From contig NC_084667.1 in assembly GCF_028389875.1 (NCBI RefSeq), positions 58,196,570-58,260,569 of the forward strand: a stretch of 64,000 nucleotides of DNA, in the 5' to 3' direction. Under the pieces are notes generated by a model that was given only the letters and a program-made list of their open reading frames with translations, was not told the origin of the DNA and did no database searches. The DNA is from Rhea pennata (taxonomy: Eukaryota; Chordata; Aves; Rheiformes; Rheidae). Positions within the stretch are counted from its first letter, which is position 1. Each line of letters starts with the position of its first letter. Positions 36,221 to 50,265 of the stretch are shown here, piece after piece. Made by a program: the position numbers and the translations under genes.

Positions 36221-39200
36221 GTAAGTAGAAGTCGTAATACTGTTGCATGCAAATGTATTTGATATTAAAGATCTTAGATTCTCAAAGTTCTGTAGATGGC
36301 TTCCTTTGCTTATACAGCTCATTATTCAGTCATTACCTTTGCTTTTCAGCTGTTTCATTGATCTTAGGATACCTATACAAAAATGCTATTCATGTAGGAA
36401 GCTTCTGGTGATTTAAGGAGGGATTAGGTAATGCTGTAATGGAGCTACTAACAGTTAACTGGTTGAAAAAGGGTCTACAAATCTGAATATTGCTATATAC
36501 CCTTTGCAGTCAGTTGTTCCAAATGTTCCTGGTTCCAAACCACAAACAAACGTTTTAGCATATATTAAGCTGTATTCTTATGGAAAGGGTTTTAAAACAA
36601 ATTGTCCATATTTGGACATGAGGACCCATGAGGATTCACATGGGTTTACTTGGGGAAGACTGTTTATTTAGGATATGAAAGCTAGATGCTGCACAGGAAA
36701 AGCTGAGGCTTATGAGGTCTTGGCCATGTAACTTTAATGAAAGAAACTCTCCACCTGATTTTTGCTGCTGTGCAATGGTAAAAAATTGAAGGGAATACTG
36801 GGTGGGGAGGACATGACTTGTGCCAAGTTACAAGACAGCTGGCTGTGATTATCTGATAGTATTGGTATTTTTAGCAGTAAGAATAAGTGTCTGGATGTTA
36901 ATGATGGAAGAGATCTGGTAACTGATACAACTTTCGTAGTATTTTCTGCTGAAGATAAGCTGTGGGAATTTGTTTTTGTTTTATTTTTTAATGCAGCTGC
37001 AGATAAATCACGAGAAATAATCACAAGGAGATTTGCAGATCATGTTTTAGAAATTTCAATTCTGGATAAAATCTTTGCAGATGAAATTGAGTCTTGCTCA
37101 GCTTTCAGCCTGAGCAGGCACATCTTTCCCACCTCAGGGAAGATGTGTTGACATCCTGTCTTTGTGCAAGGAAGATTCAAGTATTGTTCTCAATGGGAAT
37201 GTCTTATAATTAGACCTGCCTAATTCCTCCTCAACTTTCTAAAAGTAGCTACAGCTAGATCGGAAGAGGGGAGCTTTTATTTTCTAGTATTTCCCACCTG
37301 TTCTTTCTCTCTACTGTTTGAATGGGAAACTGCTGGATTTTCTCTTAATTTTGCACTAAATACTCTTTTTGGCAGAAACCATCGTGTAAGTAGTTGAAAT
37401 TTTCATTATAGCATTGTTCTCAACCCTCCCTACTCCCCCCCCTCCAAACAAACAAACAAAAAACTCTAAACCCCAAAACTTTGGCACTGGTGCAGCTTCA
37501 CCATTGGGAGTGCTAGTCTGGATGTGAACAAGTCATTTGTGTAAGTACAGCTCTGATTTAATCTTGTTTTGATAGTAGCATAAATATTTTACGTAACTAG
37601 AGTTTAATATCACCAAGCAGTGCATACTCTTGTAGCTGAACTATAGTTACCTCAAGGAAAAACTGCTAAAATACTTACGTAAAGGTACAACGTGTTTACA
37701 TGCCCTTATTTTGTTTACTGTCTAACTTCTACAATGTAAAGCTGTACTGGGGGTTGGGAGGAGTATGATTAGATCTAGCAGCAGGCAACAGTGCTGGAAA
37801 TACTGAAGCAACTTTGCATACTGTCTCTGCACTATAACTACAGATATTTCACTGTGGTAGGGATATGTCTTTGGACTCCTTACTGGAAATTAAATAAGAT
37901 GCTCTGTTTTTAACACAGCTAACAGAAGGATTTGCTCAGTGCTGCCAAAACTACCAGCAGGGTAGATCAAAATTAAATGACAGATTCTTATTTCCTACAC
38001 TACTGTTAACTGCAACTATAACAAATTTAAAAACTTTTATATGTATATTTTTAATCTGCCAGTTACAGTATAGAAACTTGCCCTGGACATTCTGGATTTA
38101 ATAGACACACACCTAAAAGCTCTTTTAAGGAAACATTAGTGAGCATTATTTTGTTTTGTTTTTCTGTTTGTTTTGTTTGTTTGAGTCATTCTACTGGTTT
38201 TGAAATATGTTTAGAATTTAGGTAGTGTTTGAGAATAAGCATACCTTCATAGGCAAAGCTAAGGTAGTCTAAAAGCAAGCTTTTGCCTCTTCTGACAGAT
38301 TTTTGTGCTAGAGCTGGAATAATAGAGGTAAAAGAATTTGCCACCTGTCCTGTTAGTAATGGCATGATTTAGGAAACCCAAAGCTGTTTTGACTACCTGT
38401 TGTCATGAAGCAATCAGGATAGCCGTTAATCACTGTGATTAGTGAAATAACCTGTTATGACACAGAAGGTTATGTCTAAGTTGCCTGAATTAAACCTATT
38501 GTATTTTGACTTGGTACTCTTATTTATTTTAACCCTGTTGATGCAGAAGACAATAGGGACTTGAAAGGCTGAGGTGAGTGATGCTATGCAGCTCCTGGCA
38601 ACCTCTAAAAGTCAAGCAGTGTTCCTTCTAGTTGTGTCAGAATAAAATTAGTGTTGCTTTCTAATACCCATCAACAGCTAAGTATACCTTTAGACTCAAT
38701 TGTTTGATGGTAGTAGTCGGTTATCCTCAAGTTAGCCAACTGAACTGTTGTCTCCTTCATCTTGGCTTATTTTTTGTCTGTTGTTCTTTATTTAAACCAT
38801 AGCTTTAAGCTGCAGTTAAGGTATGGCTGCAATCTTTTTCTGGTTAAACTTTTTCTACTTGTATTGCCAAAGCTGTTGGACAGACCTTAATGTATATTCC
38901 ATAATTGTTTGTTTTTTTCACTTTTGTCCTATGCCTATAATTTTGTCCCTTCAAGCTTGTTTAAACATGGTTACTGAGATAAGCTTACCTTACTTGTCTT
39001 TCCGACTCAAGTTCCTGCACTTACTGTTCTTTCACCAAGCTGAACACAAGCTTCTTATCCCAGCCGCTAAATATCCAGCGATTAGCTTGATACTGCATTT
39101 AGTATTCATTATTGTAATGCCTCTGCCAGTGACACTGACTTCAAGTCTTGTTTTGCTGTGCTGCAGATGAGTGCAGAGTCCCAGTTAAAACTTCAGAAAT

Positions 39201-41125
39201 TTGTGATTTCATAATTTTAATATTCCTTCTGAATTTAAAGTGTTCTTAGTTGAGAAGGGGAGGAAATGTGGGGTCTTGCTTCAGATCACTTTAAAGTATT
39301 ATGATCTTCTAATTCAGCCTTTTGTCTGTTGGAGCTAACTAGTTCCATTGCATATTACAATCTTTTGTTCATAGCTTCTTTGAGGTAAAGTGATCAGGAC
39401 TGGAGGATTTTTGTACAATACCTAATATCATATAGTCTATGATTTTGGGGGCTTAAAATGCCATTTCTAGTAGAAAGTTAGTTACAGCCTCTGCTTCCAA
39501 GAGGAATTATGTCAAGTTGAGCTATTCTAGTAGAGTAGTTCATGAAATCTTGCTCTGTGCCATATCAGTGGTTGTTTCGTAAGCAGAAGACTGTTGTTTC
39601 TAGTAGGCAAGCTGGTCTGATGCTCCCTGTTCTTATTCTGTTGATGAGCACAAGATAACTTTCCAGCTGATATTTCTGGTATCATCATTACTCAAACATA
39701 AATGATGTAATATTAATGAACACATGTGACATTACTTAAAATGTGATAGTAGATGTGGCACAAAGCTGCTATTTTGAAGCCATTTTGTTTGAGGAAAATT
39801 CTAAATTATTTTTTTCTTAGTTTTTGTACAAAATGACTGACTTAACCAATGAGAAATCACAGAAGGGAGGTTTCCTGCTTTATACTGAGGCTGACAGCAA
39901 CAGAACTGTACAGAAGTATAATCTAAAATGACCAAGTACTGTTTTTCAGTGACAGGCACAGGTGTGGAATGAATAACAGTCAATGTATTTATCCATTAGT
40001 TAATTTTTCTGAGAAACAGTAGAGCAAATTTTGGGTTATTTTAATGCTTTTGTGACTTATTCTGGTATTTCTTCATGCTCTTTGTTTTTGCAGTCTTACC
40101 TTTCATAAAGCTGAGCTCTTCTTTCAGACTGTAATCAATCTATGATCTCTTGTATATTAAAAATTACTTCTTCAGAAATCGCAAACGAGCGATGGCATGG
40201 CTGCCTTACTAGATTTAGAAGTCTATCAGAATTCTTGTAACAAACTCAAGGAGTCAAAATTTTATCTCTACCTCTCACTTCTTCCAGCATTGAACGCCGT
40301 ATGAACAGGGATATTTAATGTGTTCGTTCGTTCTTTTGTAATGATGAAATCTATTAAAATGTTTTCATTTAAAAGAAATGTCATTTAAATCAGGTGGTGA
40401 GTGAAAGTATTGACAGGTTCTTGGCTAAAATATGGAATGGAAATGTGAGGTGGGGAGTCCAGGGAGAAAAGGATGTGGTACCATCTGTATTAAGTTAAAT
40501 GCATGCATTTAACTATTAACTTTTTATGTTAATAGGGTTACTGTATAGCACTTGCTTCCTGAATCAGTTTGAAAATTGTACTGGTATATAGCCTATAGGT
40601 ATAGGCTTTTTTTCCCTCCTCTCCAGAGGATTAACGTTATATATGTGACTTCAGATAAAAATAGTGTGTAAATTTACTGTTGTTGACTTAAAACCTGTTT
40701 GCTGTGTAGTACAGATGAGTAACAGCCTTTATTTTCTGCAGTTTGTTTTGTGTTTTCTTGATTTTTCTCAAATGTTTGTTTCCTTTTCATGCTGCTCATC
40801 AACCTACAGAGCAAAAAATAAACCCAAGAATATTATGTTGAGATTAGTAACAACTGGCTTGATTGAAGTGTATTCTTTGTGGAATATCACTGGACCATAA
40901 TAATAATGTTTTATAGAGCTTTCTTTCTCTAAAAGTGATTTTCTCTTAATTGTCTGAAAAGATTTTTTTTTTTTGCGAATACAGTAACAATATTGCTCCT
41001 TTGTAGACAGTTCAGCTTACTTTAAGCTTGATTCCCTTTCCTTCCCAAAAAGCTCAGATTGACAGTTCGTTGTTAAAACTTTAATTATCAGACTTTCTGA
41101 TATGTATCTTTTTTGTTTTTCACAG
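36221..41125 (+). other. WDR20: WDR20 intron 2 (about 4.9 kb)
   Basis: Bounded by GTAAGT and a TTTTTCACAG acceptor. It contains two small adjacent hairpins (37,096-37,147) and a C-rich run followed by (CAAA)n near 37,433-37,462. Nothing coding was recognised; the open frame at 38,823-39,170 is hydrophobic but unlike any family I know. Confidence 0.9.
37096..37147 (+). other. Pair of adjacent inverted repeats (hairpins) in intron 2
   Basis: GCTCAG...CTGAGC (37,096-37,115) gives a 6-bp stem. CACATCTTTCCC...GGGAAGATGTG (37,119-37,147) gives an 11-bp stem with one bulged T and a 6-base loop. No known RNA gene is recognised. Confidence 0.5.
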
Positions 41126-42403
41126 AGACTAATAGACAAGTCCAGAGTAACCTGTGTAAAATGGGTACCAGGTTCGGAAAGCCTTTTCCTAGTAGCTCAT
41201 TCCAGTGGCAATATGTACTTATATAACGTGGAGCACACTTGTGGTACCACAGCCCCGCACTACCAGCTACTTAAACAAGGAGAAGGTTTTGCAGTTCACA
41301 CTTGCAAGAGTAAATCCACAAGAAACCCTCTGCTTAAATGGACAGTAGGTGAGGGTGCCCTGAATGAATTTGCCTTTTCCCCAGATGGGAAATACTTGGC
41401 GTGTGTGAGCCAGGATGGTTTTCTTCGTGTGTTTAACTTTGATTCAGTGGAATTGCACGGTACAATGAAAAGCTACTTTGGAGGACTGCTGTGTGTGTGT
41501 TGGAGTCCCGATGGAAAATATATAGTAACAGGTGGAGAGGATGACTTAGTAACAGTTTGGTCTTTTGTGGACTGTCGAGTAATAGCTAGAGGCCACGGAC
41601 ATAAATCGTGGGTCAGTGTTGTTGCATTTGATCCATATACCACTAGTGTAGAAGAGAGTGACCCAATGGAATTTAGTGGAAGTGATGAGGATTTCCAAGA
41701 CCTTCATTTTGGCAGAGATCGAGCAAATAGTACACAATCTAGACTATCCAAAAGGAACTCTACAGACAGTCGTCCAGTAAGTGTTACGTATAGATTTGGT
41801 TCAGTAGGCCAGGACACACAGCTCTGTTTATGGGATCTCACAGAAGATATTCTCTTCCCCCACCAACCTCTCTCAAGAGCAAGGACACATACAAATGTCA
41901 TGAATGCCACAAGTCCACCCGCTGGAAGTGGTGGAGCTAACCCAGGAAGTAATGGAAACAGTATCACAACACCTGGAAACTCTGTACCCCCTCCTCTTCC
42001 ACGGTCAAACAGCCTTCCACATTCTGCAGTCTCAAATGCTGGCAGTAAAAGCAGTGTCATGGATGGTGCCATTGCTTCAGGTGTTAGTAAATTTGCAACC
42101 TTATCGCTACATGATCGGAAGGAAAGACACCATGAAAAAGATCACAAGAGAAATCATAGCATGGGACATATATCTAGCAAGAGCAGTGACAAACTGAACC
42201 TAGTTACTAAAACCAAAACGGACCCAGCTAAAACTTTGGGAACACCTCTCTGTCCCCGAATGGAAGATGTTCCCTTGTTAGAGCCTCTTATCTGTAAAAA
42301 GATAGCACATGAAAGACTGACTGTGTTAATTTTTCTTGAAGACTGTATAGTCACTGCTTGTCAGGAAGGATTTATTTGCACATGGGCAAGGCCTGGTAAA
42401 GTG
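41126..42403 (+). CDS. WDR20: WDR20 main coding exon 3 (residues 145-570)
   Basis: A single 1,278-base exon carrying most of the WD-repeat propeller. It starts RLIDKSRVTCVKWVPGSESL. WD-type blades are seen at residues about 224-249 (FAFSPDGKYLACVSQDGFLR), 266-291 (CWSPDGKYIVTGGEDDLVTV, ending WSF) and 366-383 (GSVGQDTQLCLWDL). A long Ser/Asn/Pro-rich linker of low complexity follows (about 394-510), with a Gly-rich SGGANPGSNGN stretch at about 412-422, a Pro run and a His/Lys-rich segment. The chain then returns to fold for the last blade at about 540-566 (CIVTACQEGFICTW). Known role of the family: cofactor that, with UAF1, activates USP12 and USP46. The acceptor is TTTTTCACAG and the donor GTG/GTAAGT, both phase 0. 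Confidence 0.97.
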
Positions 42404-42421
42404 GTAAGTTTTAATCCTTAA
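42404..42421 (+). CDS. WDR20: WDR20 alternative C-terminus by read-through of the exon 3 donor
   Basis: If the donor at 42,404 is not used, translation continues in frame for five codons, VSFNP, and stops at TAA (42,419-42,421). The predicted protein ends GKVVSFNP and has 575 residues. I recall that a mammalian WDR20 isoform ends in exactly this way, so the read-through form is probably real and conserved. An AATAAA at 42,624-42,629 would serve as its poly(A) signal. Confidence 0.75.
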   Translation, partial: VSFNP

Positions 42422-42650
42422 TGCTGCATCAAAGAACTAGAACTCTGAATAGGTAGTTTTCTTGAAATATAAATGAATGTTGAATATAAAATTTCTTTAT
42501 GCTTAATGTAAAAAAAAAAAAAAATCCTCAGAGCCATACTTTTGGATACTGCATGCCATATTTCTGAATGATTTGAAGTGTCTTGGATACAATTCTTAAG
42601 TATAGCTGCCTTCCAGCAAGAGAAATAAATACTGTGCATCTAAACTATTG
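42422..42650 (+). terminator. WDR20: Probable 3' UTR and poly(A) signal of the read-through WDR20 isoform
   Basis: AATAAA at 42,624-42,629, about 200 bases after the read-through stop, followed by the T/G-rich sequence TTGATTAGTGTTCTT. An A14 tract lies near 42,510. Confidence 0.5.
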
Positions 42651-43826
42651 ATTAGTGTTCTTATACTTAAGCATAACCACAATATGGTGAAAGCTATTTA
42701 TGTAAAAATTGAAGTAAAACATGTCAATCACTAAAATGATTAATTCTTCAAGTTTTCTGTAAAATATTGCATTCCTTGTGAAAGTAGCTTATGAAAAGCT
42801 GCTGCTTTTAAGTCTAACGAGAAATGTGAGCTTCTGAAAAATTAAAACCGAAGTGTTTTATTCCTCCATAATTTTCTGTGGTGGTCTGCCATTAACGTCA
42901 AACCACTTGTTATTAAACTGTCTGCCATTTTATGAGCAGATTTCTAGTCCTTAACTGACTGTAGTTCATGCTCTTTAAATTTTGAATCAATCCATGAGAC
43001 AATACAGTACTATCAAGGAACTCTAGCCAGGTCTTGATTTATGTATACTTGGTTAAGCTAGGGAAAGTCATCCAAGCTTTCTCTAAATAGTTTCAGTTTT
43101 ACTTTATTGTTACTTTTGTTAGTTAAATTTGATCATTGACAAACTCTTTCTGACAGCAGCTGTTCTATCAGTAGAACTTTCATTAAAATGTACTTCTAGT
43201 TTTAACTTTTACTGTTGGTGCACTTAAACACAGATAAAATGTTGATGTGGTTTTTTTGTAGTCCACCATATAGCAAGCTAAATTTTGATTTAATCAAAGT
43301 GGTGTTTGTTTTGTAAAAAGTAGTTTGTGCCACAAATGGCTTTGTCTGCTAGTAACGTTTTCAAGGAATACAGCTATGAAAACACTACCAGAGTTGTTCT
43401 ACTGAAAAGGATCATTATTTTTGTGAAACTTTCTGAAGTTCTGAGGCCTCTAGGTTATCATCTGAAGAAAAAAAACACTCTAATAGTTGAATATTGTCAC
43501 ATTGGAGAGTCTAATCGAAAATCTGATGTTCCTTAGGCTTAAACTATTTGATTTGCAAATCTCCCTTTTGAAGTGGAGAGAACACTAAAATACCACATCT
43601 TCATTGGAGTAAAATCTTAAGTAAAACTCAAGAATTCTTCTTAAAACAGTTTGTATAATGCAAGTTTCTTGGAGATGTTCTTGAATCTGTCACAAAATAT
43701 GTATGCCTAAAGAACCATGTCCACTCTGCATCTTGAAGCATATTTGAAGATTGAATCTAAACTGAAATTTGTAAATCCTTTTCTGAAGAGAAGGGAGGAA
43801 GTTGTTCCTTTAAAAATTAAGATTTT

Positions 43827-43848
43827 TGTGTGTGTGTGTGTGTGTGTG
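43827..43848 (+). repeat. (TG)n microsatellite
   Basis: Eleven TG units followed by CGC. Confidence 0.95.
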
Positions 43849-46800
43849 CGCAAGAACTTCAGATTCATTGTTTAAAAAAGAGAAACAAAACATCCCCAAA
43901 GTAGATGGTCTGTTTCAAATGAAAATACTAAAGCAGTTGTCACTTCTGTGACTCAGTGCAGTTCATGCTTAAGAATTAACTTTATATACACGGAGCAGTG
44001 CTTCAGAGTTCTGTTGTGACCTGTTCTGTTTTTGTTCCAAAGCTGTGAACTACTAAACACTACACTGTTAAACTTATTTTCAGTGGCTGAGGTGGATTAT
44101 GTTAGACTGGCTATAACTTAAACATGGGGTTTTTTTGTGTGTTGACTTTGAGTTGGAATATGACATTTCAAATATTTCAGAGATAAAGTATGCAGTACCA
44201 AAAATTAGGATTTATGTATTGGCCAATATGGAAAACTTTAATTACAGGTAAGTAATTTTCATGCTGAAGTTATCACTTCCAAAATTAATATATTGCACAC
44301 TGTTGTAAATGCCATATTGTTTAGGGTGTATTTACTTAAAAATTTTCAAAATGATTTGTTTTCCTGATTTCACTTGCATTTATAATGAGCTCACTCTGCT
44401 GGTAAAAACAACTATGGTGGCATGTTTACAGGGGATAGGAAAATATTTGTGCCAGAAGGACGTTATGAGCATCCTTTTTGTTTATAGGAGAGCACTTAAT
44501 AATTTTATTTAATGAAAATTGTCAAAGTATAAAACACTTACGGTAATGTCTCTCTTAATGGGTTATATACCACTCATTTCTGTCTTGCCAATTGTTCTAT
44601 CCTAGACTATCCCATTGCCCTGGGGTTTAAAGCTGCTATTTCTAGTCTTCCTCCCATAGTATGGGTCCCCAAGTGATCTTAAACCCCCCCTTTTTTTTTC
44701 GTATGCTAACTTTAGAGTGAAAGCCTCTGAATCTTGCTGCTTATTCCATCATTGCCTCAAAAGGCCTTCACTAAATTCATATCACTGCCAGCCTAAAGAG
44801 AGAATTGGATGGAAAATTGAAGCAGACTTGCAGTATGTAGTGTAACTTCCACTGAGCCAGTGCTGCCTTCCCCTCTCATTCTTTAATAGCCCTCAAAAGA
44901 CATACTGGGTATTGGACAATGTACGACATGCTCTCTTAATGGGTCTGGTTGGTCTGGTACTGCCCTTAGTTTGAAAAGGTAAATAAAAAAAACCCCAGAA
45001 ATATCTCTTTAATCCTGATCCTTATAGTAGCTGATAGGCTACACAGTGCATAGCATGTTGACAGTTGGTTATAAGCTTTCCAGATTACTAATTCAGTGTA
45101 TCCATAATCATACCTTGAGCTTCCTCACTGGATACAGCATTCTTTGGCGTGTGACACAAGTGCGCTCTCAGAACTGTTGTGCTAACTCCCAGTCAGGATG
45201 AGAGCAAGTGAATGGCAAAACTCAGCACGAAACAAGTTGAGTGAGGCTCGGCGTTCACGAGTTTTAATTTCTTGTTCTCACTTTTTGTTAGATTCTTTTT
45301 GAGAAAGAAGGTTGAGGGTGGGGAGAAAAATAGGTTGCCTTAAACAAGAGCATGAACTTTCTTCTCCCCAGCAATGTGGAGACGATTAGCTGTCTGCTGC
45401 ACCCCTACCCCTTCCTTTTCCAACCCTGATGGACAAGCTAAATGGGATTGTAGAACTGTCGTCTTAATTTTGAAATGTAGAAAAAAATCATAAAGAAACC
45501 AAGGTAAAATGGCATGCGTCATCTTTATAGCTACTTCAAACCAAATTATAGGGCATACAAGATGCAATTAAAAATCCCCGCAGAGAATCCGTGGTACTCA
45601 GTCTGCAGAGCAATTTATCTGTCCATCCTTTTTGTTTTGCCTTTAAACTAAAAATTGAGATATTCAGATAGTTTGCAACTGGTTTGGAATTCTAAGTTCA
45701 AAGAAAACTTGTCTAGGTGACTTACGTTTGACTCTGAAATTAACTCTTCACCATCTTGTACAGCAACTCAATTTATCTAAAGCAAAGTTGCTGATTAGTT
45801 TCCTTTATAAGAAAGCTCAAGGTAAGATTGGACAGAACTACAGAGATGAAATGGCAGTGTATAACCTAGCAAGATAAGCATGTTACCATTTTATAAAACA
45901 AATGCACATGGAATTTATTTATTTGACTTACTGTACAGGAAAATTTAGACTTAAATTATAACATCCTTGAATTTTCTAGTTAACTACAGTTGTAGTACAG
46001 TATCATGTTTTAGTATGACTTCTGTTTTAGTAAAAGTACTTAAACATTCATGTACTATATTTGAGTGAGATGAGCAGCTATACATACTAATTCTTCCTCA
46101 ATGGAAAGGAGCATTTCATCATTACAATTGAAGTTCAATTGCTGGTATTTAAGTACTATCAAATAGATTTCTTTCAACGTGATACGGTATCTGTATAAAC
46201 TTCAGGGATGATTATAGAAAAACTGAAACACAGCTATATGACTTCAGGTTACCATGCTGAAATTTGAAGCTTTCTGTAATGTGCATAATAGCAAAGTTGC
46301 ACATAGCATACCCGCATTATCAGGGTGAATTTAAGCCTAGTACACTGGTGTGATATTTATAGCAAGGTATGAGTGTTTGCGCGCGTGCATGTGTGAGAAG
46401 GTGCGACTAGTGGCTCCAGTAAAGCCAAGAGAGATCATAACCCTGCAAAGGCTTTATGATGAGGATGTCTGGATTAGGAAATAACATGACTTTTACTAAA
46501 CATTTTCTAGAATCCCATGTTCTGAATTATCACCTCTTAAAATTTGATTATGTACTTGGAATGACTGTATATGTCTGCCCCTTTAACAGTATAAAGCTAC
46601 TAAATTAATATTTAAAATGCTGGCCTGCTTATGTTGCAATAATAAAATTTGTGTCAGTTAATTTACTGTCAATTTACATGTAAAAATTAAACTATTTTTT
46701 CTGCATTTTATGAATTCTGTATACTGGAGTTTGTTAAAGATTGACATGTTAGGTGATACTGTACAAAATTGTATTGACTACCTTTAGTGAAGATCAAAAG

Positions 46801-49800
46801 TAAAATTCATATGTATTTCCTTTTTACACTTCCATCTAATTTCTTGACAACTTGAATAAATTTCATAGAGCCTTTCTAACATGAACTATGGTTAATTTAA
46901 CTGTTGCAATAATTAAGCTTTAAGAAGTATTGTTGGTATATTTATAATTTTAAGAATATCATGTTTGTTTCATACTGCTTATTTTTAGCTGTTCTATTGT
47001 CACTGTTACAGCTGAAGAACTTTACTAAATACTTGACATTAAAAAATAACTTGCTGGGGTTGTCCTCTGTATACTGATGTTAAATAAAAATGTGTGACTG
47101 AACTGTAAATGTAGATAATTTTCAATAGTCCTTTTCACATTTGAGTTTTAATTTATGTTGCAGTCCTTAGGTGGTCTTATGCTATCATACTGTGCTGAAC
47201 AAATGACTGCAGTGAAAGCTGCTAGCTTGCCGTATTCTAAAGGAAAATTGACCACGTCCTGTAACCTGTTCGGAGTGAATCTTTCACTTCATTGCAAGAA
47301 GATGCAGACACTTTGTTTAAATCTTGCTGATGAGGTCGTGTCTTCTGATATTTTTTTCTAGGACTAGAGTAATATAATGTAGAATGTTATCATTTATCAA
47401 ATCTGTTTAAACTCAGATTCAGTTACAGACATGGATGCATTCGCCCTACCCATCTTCCAAATAGGAGTTGGGGCAGAGCATTTTCTGTTCCTTCTTGGAC
47501 TCTACAGGAGCTCTTTCCCCCATGGACTCTGGTGCAGGGTATGTTCTCTATTCCAGCTTTACATCCTGACGTTTGCCTAATGAATGCTGAATTTACAGCC
47601 CTGGGCATATGGCATACTCAGATGATTCAGGTGTTTTCAGTCTAGAAAAACACTGGCGAGTCTAGAACTAAACTAGTCTAAACTAGTAATTAAAACTTAC
47701 AGAATGTCTTGGAACCAGTTTAGGCAAAGATGAGAGATTTGCTCTTCGATCTGAATAGGGATTGCTTTCTCAAGGTTCTCCTCACAACAAGAGTTGTGTG
47801 TTAACCAGTGAAGCAGCCAAACAAGTGATATTTATTGTTTCAAAGGCATTTTTGAGAAATTTCAGTGGAGAAAATTAGCTATATTGGACCCTGTCTAAGA
47901 GAGGGACTCTACTTCTCTCTTGGGGGAAGCTCCTCTGTAGAGCTAAGGAAAGCTTTTTCTTGCATGAACTTGAGAATATTCTGATACTTCAGAAGGTAGT
48001 TGGCTGCTATGATGATCTGCTTATATATTTATTTTATGTGTATGTATATATATAATATATATAAATTTTTTTTAAGAACAGATGTCAGTAGAGGAACAAA
48101 GTAAAATCTGTCCTGAAAGTTTGTGTGAACAGCTGATTACATCAAATGATGCAAGAACTGGTTGTTCAGACCTGTTTTTCTAGAAAATCAGTGGGAGCAT
48201 GAAACTAAGTTAACTTCCACATCTTTCGCCAAAGTATCTTCTACAATCGCAGAACATGTCTTGGAACTTTAAACTGTCTTCTGCTTGCCTTTATTTAATA
48301 ATGTTGCACAAAGTTCTCAAGGAAGTAACTTGAATGATCACATTCTTCTCTGGTTTTAAAGTTGATTTCTAAGTAGTTTGTAAGTTATCCTACTAACTTG
48401 GTTTGGCTTGTTTCGTGCTAAGGCCGTGTCTGTTTTACACTAACCAGAATGGCATTGCCTTAAGTCATCTGTTCTCCCCCATCCATTTTTTTTTCCTGGC
48501 TTACACAAAATTCATTTTCTAATCTAAAAATTTTAAGTCTTGCAGGCTTTTGTAATTAGAGGAAGCTAGAGAAACAAAAGCGTGCAAATCCTTACTAGCT
48601 AAACTAAGCTTAAGGTCGTATTACACAAGTCAAATCAGGTTTTCGCTGGCAAAAGCTTTTTTGTGCCTTTTGCAGCACAAAATAGTTGCATTTTAAACTA
48701 TAGTTTTTATTGTCTCTTGGATGTATGTATCTTTTATTTGCCAATCAAATATTAGTCTTGAACTAATCTTACTTGGTAGCAATAGACAGAGAAGATTTTT
48801 AGCTAGTCTGCTAGCATCCTTGATTTTTCTTTTTGTTGACCAAAATAAAATGGTGACACACTCTTACTGGAAGAAAAAACCCTATTTATGTACACAGAAG
48901 TGAAGCTGCAAGTGAAGCCTACTAGATGCTGATACATTTTTCTATGAGATCTGGTATGTCATTACTGTGTAGGCCTTTATACTTTTCTGTGACACTACAA
49001 GAATAAAGCAAAAAAGCAAATGTAACACAAATAATATATTTAAACCTCTATATAGTGAACAAATAGGTTAGGTAAAGATCAGATTTGCTTTCTCCCCTTC
49101 AATCCTTTACAAAATATTTTCTCTGTAATATGTGAATGTTCAGAAGGGACTTACTGAACATTCTAAATTAATCCATTTTCATGTCTTCGTTGGGGATTGT
49201 GAAATACTGGACTTAGTAAGTATGTGCAGTTCAAAGACTTACCCTGATAAAAGTCAACTCACCGGATAAACTAGTGGGCATTTTGTTCAAACAAATCTTA
49301 AACCAATTTAGCTGATTTGAATACAGAATTTTAAACAAATGTGAAAAATCTCATTCTCTATTGATGTATTGCTATTGCTCGAACAGTGTGTTGACCTTGG
49401 GCTTTTTTGTTGAGCAAAGGACTCTGTCCAGATGGCTCTTTCAAATGATTCCAGGAATATCACAATTTTAAAGAAAAAGTTATGTATGGAATACTCTTTA
49501 TATAAAAATTTCAAATTATTTCTTATATTGGCAATAGCAGAATCGGTTTAACAACTAAATCTGTGCAGTTTTTGTAGGAGCCTGTTTCTTGCTGGTTTAA
49601 TTGCATCAGTAAAGAGTACTATGAGACATTTTGAACTGTGTTCAAACTTTTTTTAAAAAAAATACTGACTGTATTAGACCGGATCAACTGCTTATGCCAC
49701 TTTTCCTCTATACAGTCAAGCACTAGTAGCACTGTTGCTACTAGTTTGCTTCATGTTTTTCTACTTCTCAATTTCAAAACACCAGGTAGGAAGGACCTAC

Positions 49801-50207
49801 AGAGATCTGACCTCCGGACAAGTTACTGTTGAGTCAGCTGATCAGATGTGCTCAATGAGCACACTCTTGTCCAGGGCAGATCTGCGCTAAGTTGAATTTC
49901 TTCGCTTCTGCTGTGGGCTGTGTGTATGTGCCAGGAGAGCTGCGAGTTAGCAAACAGGCATTAACTTTACAGTAACCTGCTCATGTGCCCAAACTTGCAG
50001 TTTATTATCTAGAAAACTGAAACTTGATTTACAGCTGCATCTTTGGCTCCAATTAGTCCTGTTCTAAATTACATAAAAGTATTAACTCTGTAGTTACCAG
50101 TGTCTGATGTTCTGATCTTTCATAGGCTTAATTTCCATTGAGAAACCTTGTGTTCCATATCATTGCCTTAAGAATATACTTATGTATGGGTAGAGCATGT
50201 GTGGATT

Positions 50208-50218
50208 TCTCTCTCTCT

Positions 50219-50262
<44 letters not shown>
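50208..50262 (+). repeat. (TC)n followed by 41 T
   Basis: About seven TC units run into an uninterrupted T41 tract. On the minus strand this reads as A41 after the sequence GGTGCCTT, so it could mark the tail of an old minus-strand retrocopy, but no body was recognised. Confidence 0.95.

Positions 50263-50265
<3 letters not shown>

Noticed and set aside
38823-39170. Hydrophobic 115-codon open frame in intron 2
   Set aside because: T-rich DNA gives hydrophobic codons; no family resemblance and no splice context.
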